Below are positions 63,911 through 64,000 of a stretch of 64,000 nucleotides of DNA, piece after piece. The DNA comes from DATARH01 sp963712835. Its GTDB lineage: Bacteria; Pseudomonadota; Alphaproteobacteria; ATCC43930; CGMCC-115725. The stretch spans positions 496,001-560,000 of the forward strand of contig CAVQJJ010000002.1 of NCBI GenBank assembly GCA_963712835.1, given 5' to 3'. A program made the translations under genes and the position numbers. Under the pieces are notes generated by a model that searched no databases, was not told where the DNA came from, and worked only from the letters and a program-made list of their open reading frames with translations. Position 1 is the first letter of the stretch; each line of letters begins with the position of its first letter.

Positions 63911-64000
63911 TTGCTCGTTCTGCTGATCGTTGCAGCGTCGGCCTTCACCGCGTCCTGCCTCGGCACGCGGGCGCTGATTGGAGTTTTGCGACGCCGCGCG
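63911..64000 (+). CDS. Start of a MraY/WecA-like membrane glycosyltransferase (partial)
   Basis: The last 90 bp encode 30 residues from a TTG start 3 nt after the heparinase stop: LLVLLIVAASAFTASCLGTR, then LIGVLRRRA, a first membrane helix followed by an Arg-rich cytoplasmic edge. This resembles the N-terminus of polyprenyl-phosphate sugar-1-phosphate transferases. The rest lies outside the window, so the assignment is weak; no ribosome-binding site is clear. Confidence 0.4.
   Translation, partial: MLVLLIVAASAFTASCLGTRALIGVLRRRA

Overview
This 64 kb, high-GC window reads as chromosomal DNA of a free-living, Gram-negative alphaproteobacterium. Pointers are the block rpsB-tsf-pyrH-frr-uppS-cdsA-dxr-rseP-bamA-skp-lpxD-fabZ-lpxA-lpxI-lpxB, followed by gltA, gltX and lexA; an SOS operator of the alphaproteobacterial type (GTTC-N7-GTTC) in the lexA promoter; a PhaR/PhaA/PhaB polyhydroxybutyrate cluster; and an rsmB-heparinase pair. 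The order (Rhodospirillales or Hyphomicrobiales?) cannot be fixed from the sequence. I see no phage, insertion sequence, CRISPR array or rRNA; there is one tRNA-Leu(UAA).

Layout. 1-4 kb: exported Gly-rich proteins, two beta-hydroxyacid-dehydrogenase-like enzymes, a transporter remnant and a secreted hydrolase. 4-12 kb: alpha-2-macroglobulin with PBP1C (pbpC), a periplasmic defence/repair pair. 12-20 kb: DUF29, map, a molybdopterin-binding-domain protein, tRNA-Leu, an asparagine synthetase, a PagL-like protein, an XRE regulator, a hydrolase and a GGDEF/EAL protein. 20-23.4 kb: phaR, a small protein, phaA and phaB. 23.4-27.3 kb: small metabolic genes. 27.4-46.6 kb: dnaE and then a dense co-directional core run for translation, isoprenoid/phospholipid synthesis, outer-membrane assembly and lipid A, closed by gloA and a strong bidirectional terminator. 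46.6-53 kb on the minus strand: gltA, gltX (3' end frameshifted), an acyl-CoA synthetase, a hydrolase and lexA. 53-64 kb: nucleoside hydrolase, NIPSNAP, a class A PBP, an M20 peptidase, a probable selenoprotein, rsmB, heparinase and the start of a MraY/WecA-like gene.

The most notable signal is at 59189-60469: two open frames in the same phase separated only by a TGA (59645-59647). They look like one GrdB/PrdB-family (glycine/betaine/sarcosine/proline reductase selenoprotein B) protein with a U-P-L-C-T redox motif. A hairpin right after the TGA has the geometry of a bacterial SECIS. The same gene carries a roughly 100-bp palindromic repeat translated in frame.

A second theme is a set of palindromic repeats of at least four sequence types. 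Besides lying between genes, they touch coding sequence three times: the pbpC N-terminus, the start codon of a DUF488 gene, and the interior of the selenoprotein.

A third theme is apparent frameshifts: one in alpha-2-macroglobulin, one in a secreted Ser/Thr-rich protein, and several clustered in the last ~330 bp of gltX. These may be real lesions or base errors in a draft assembly.
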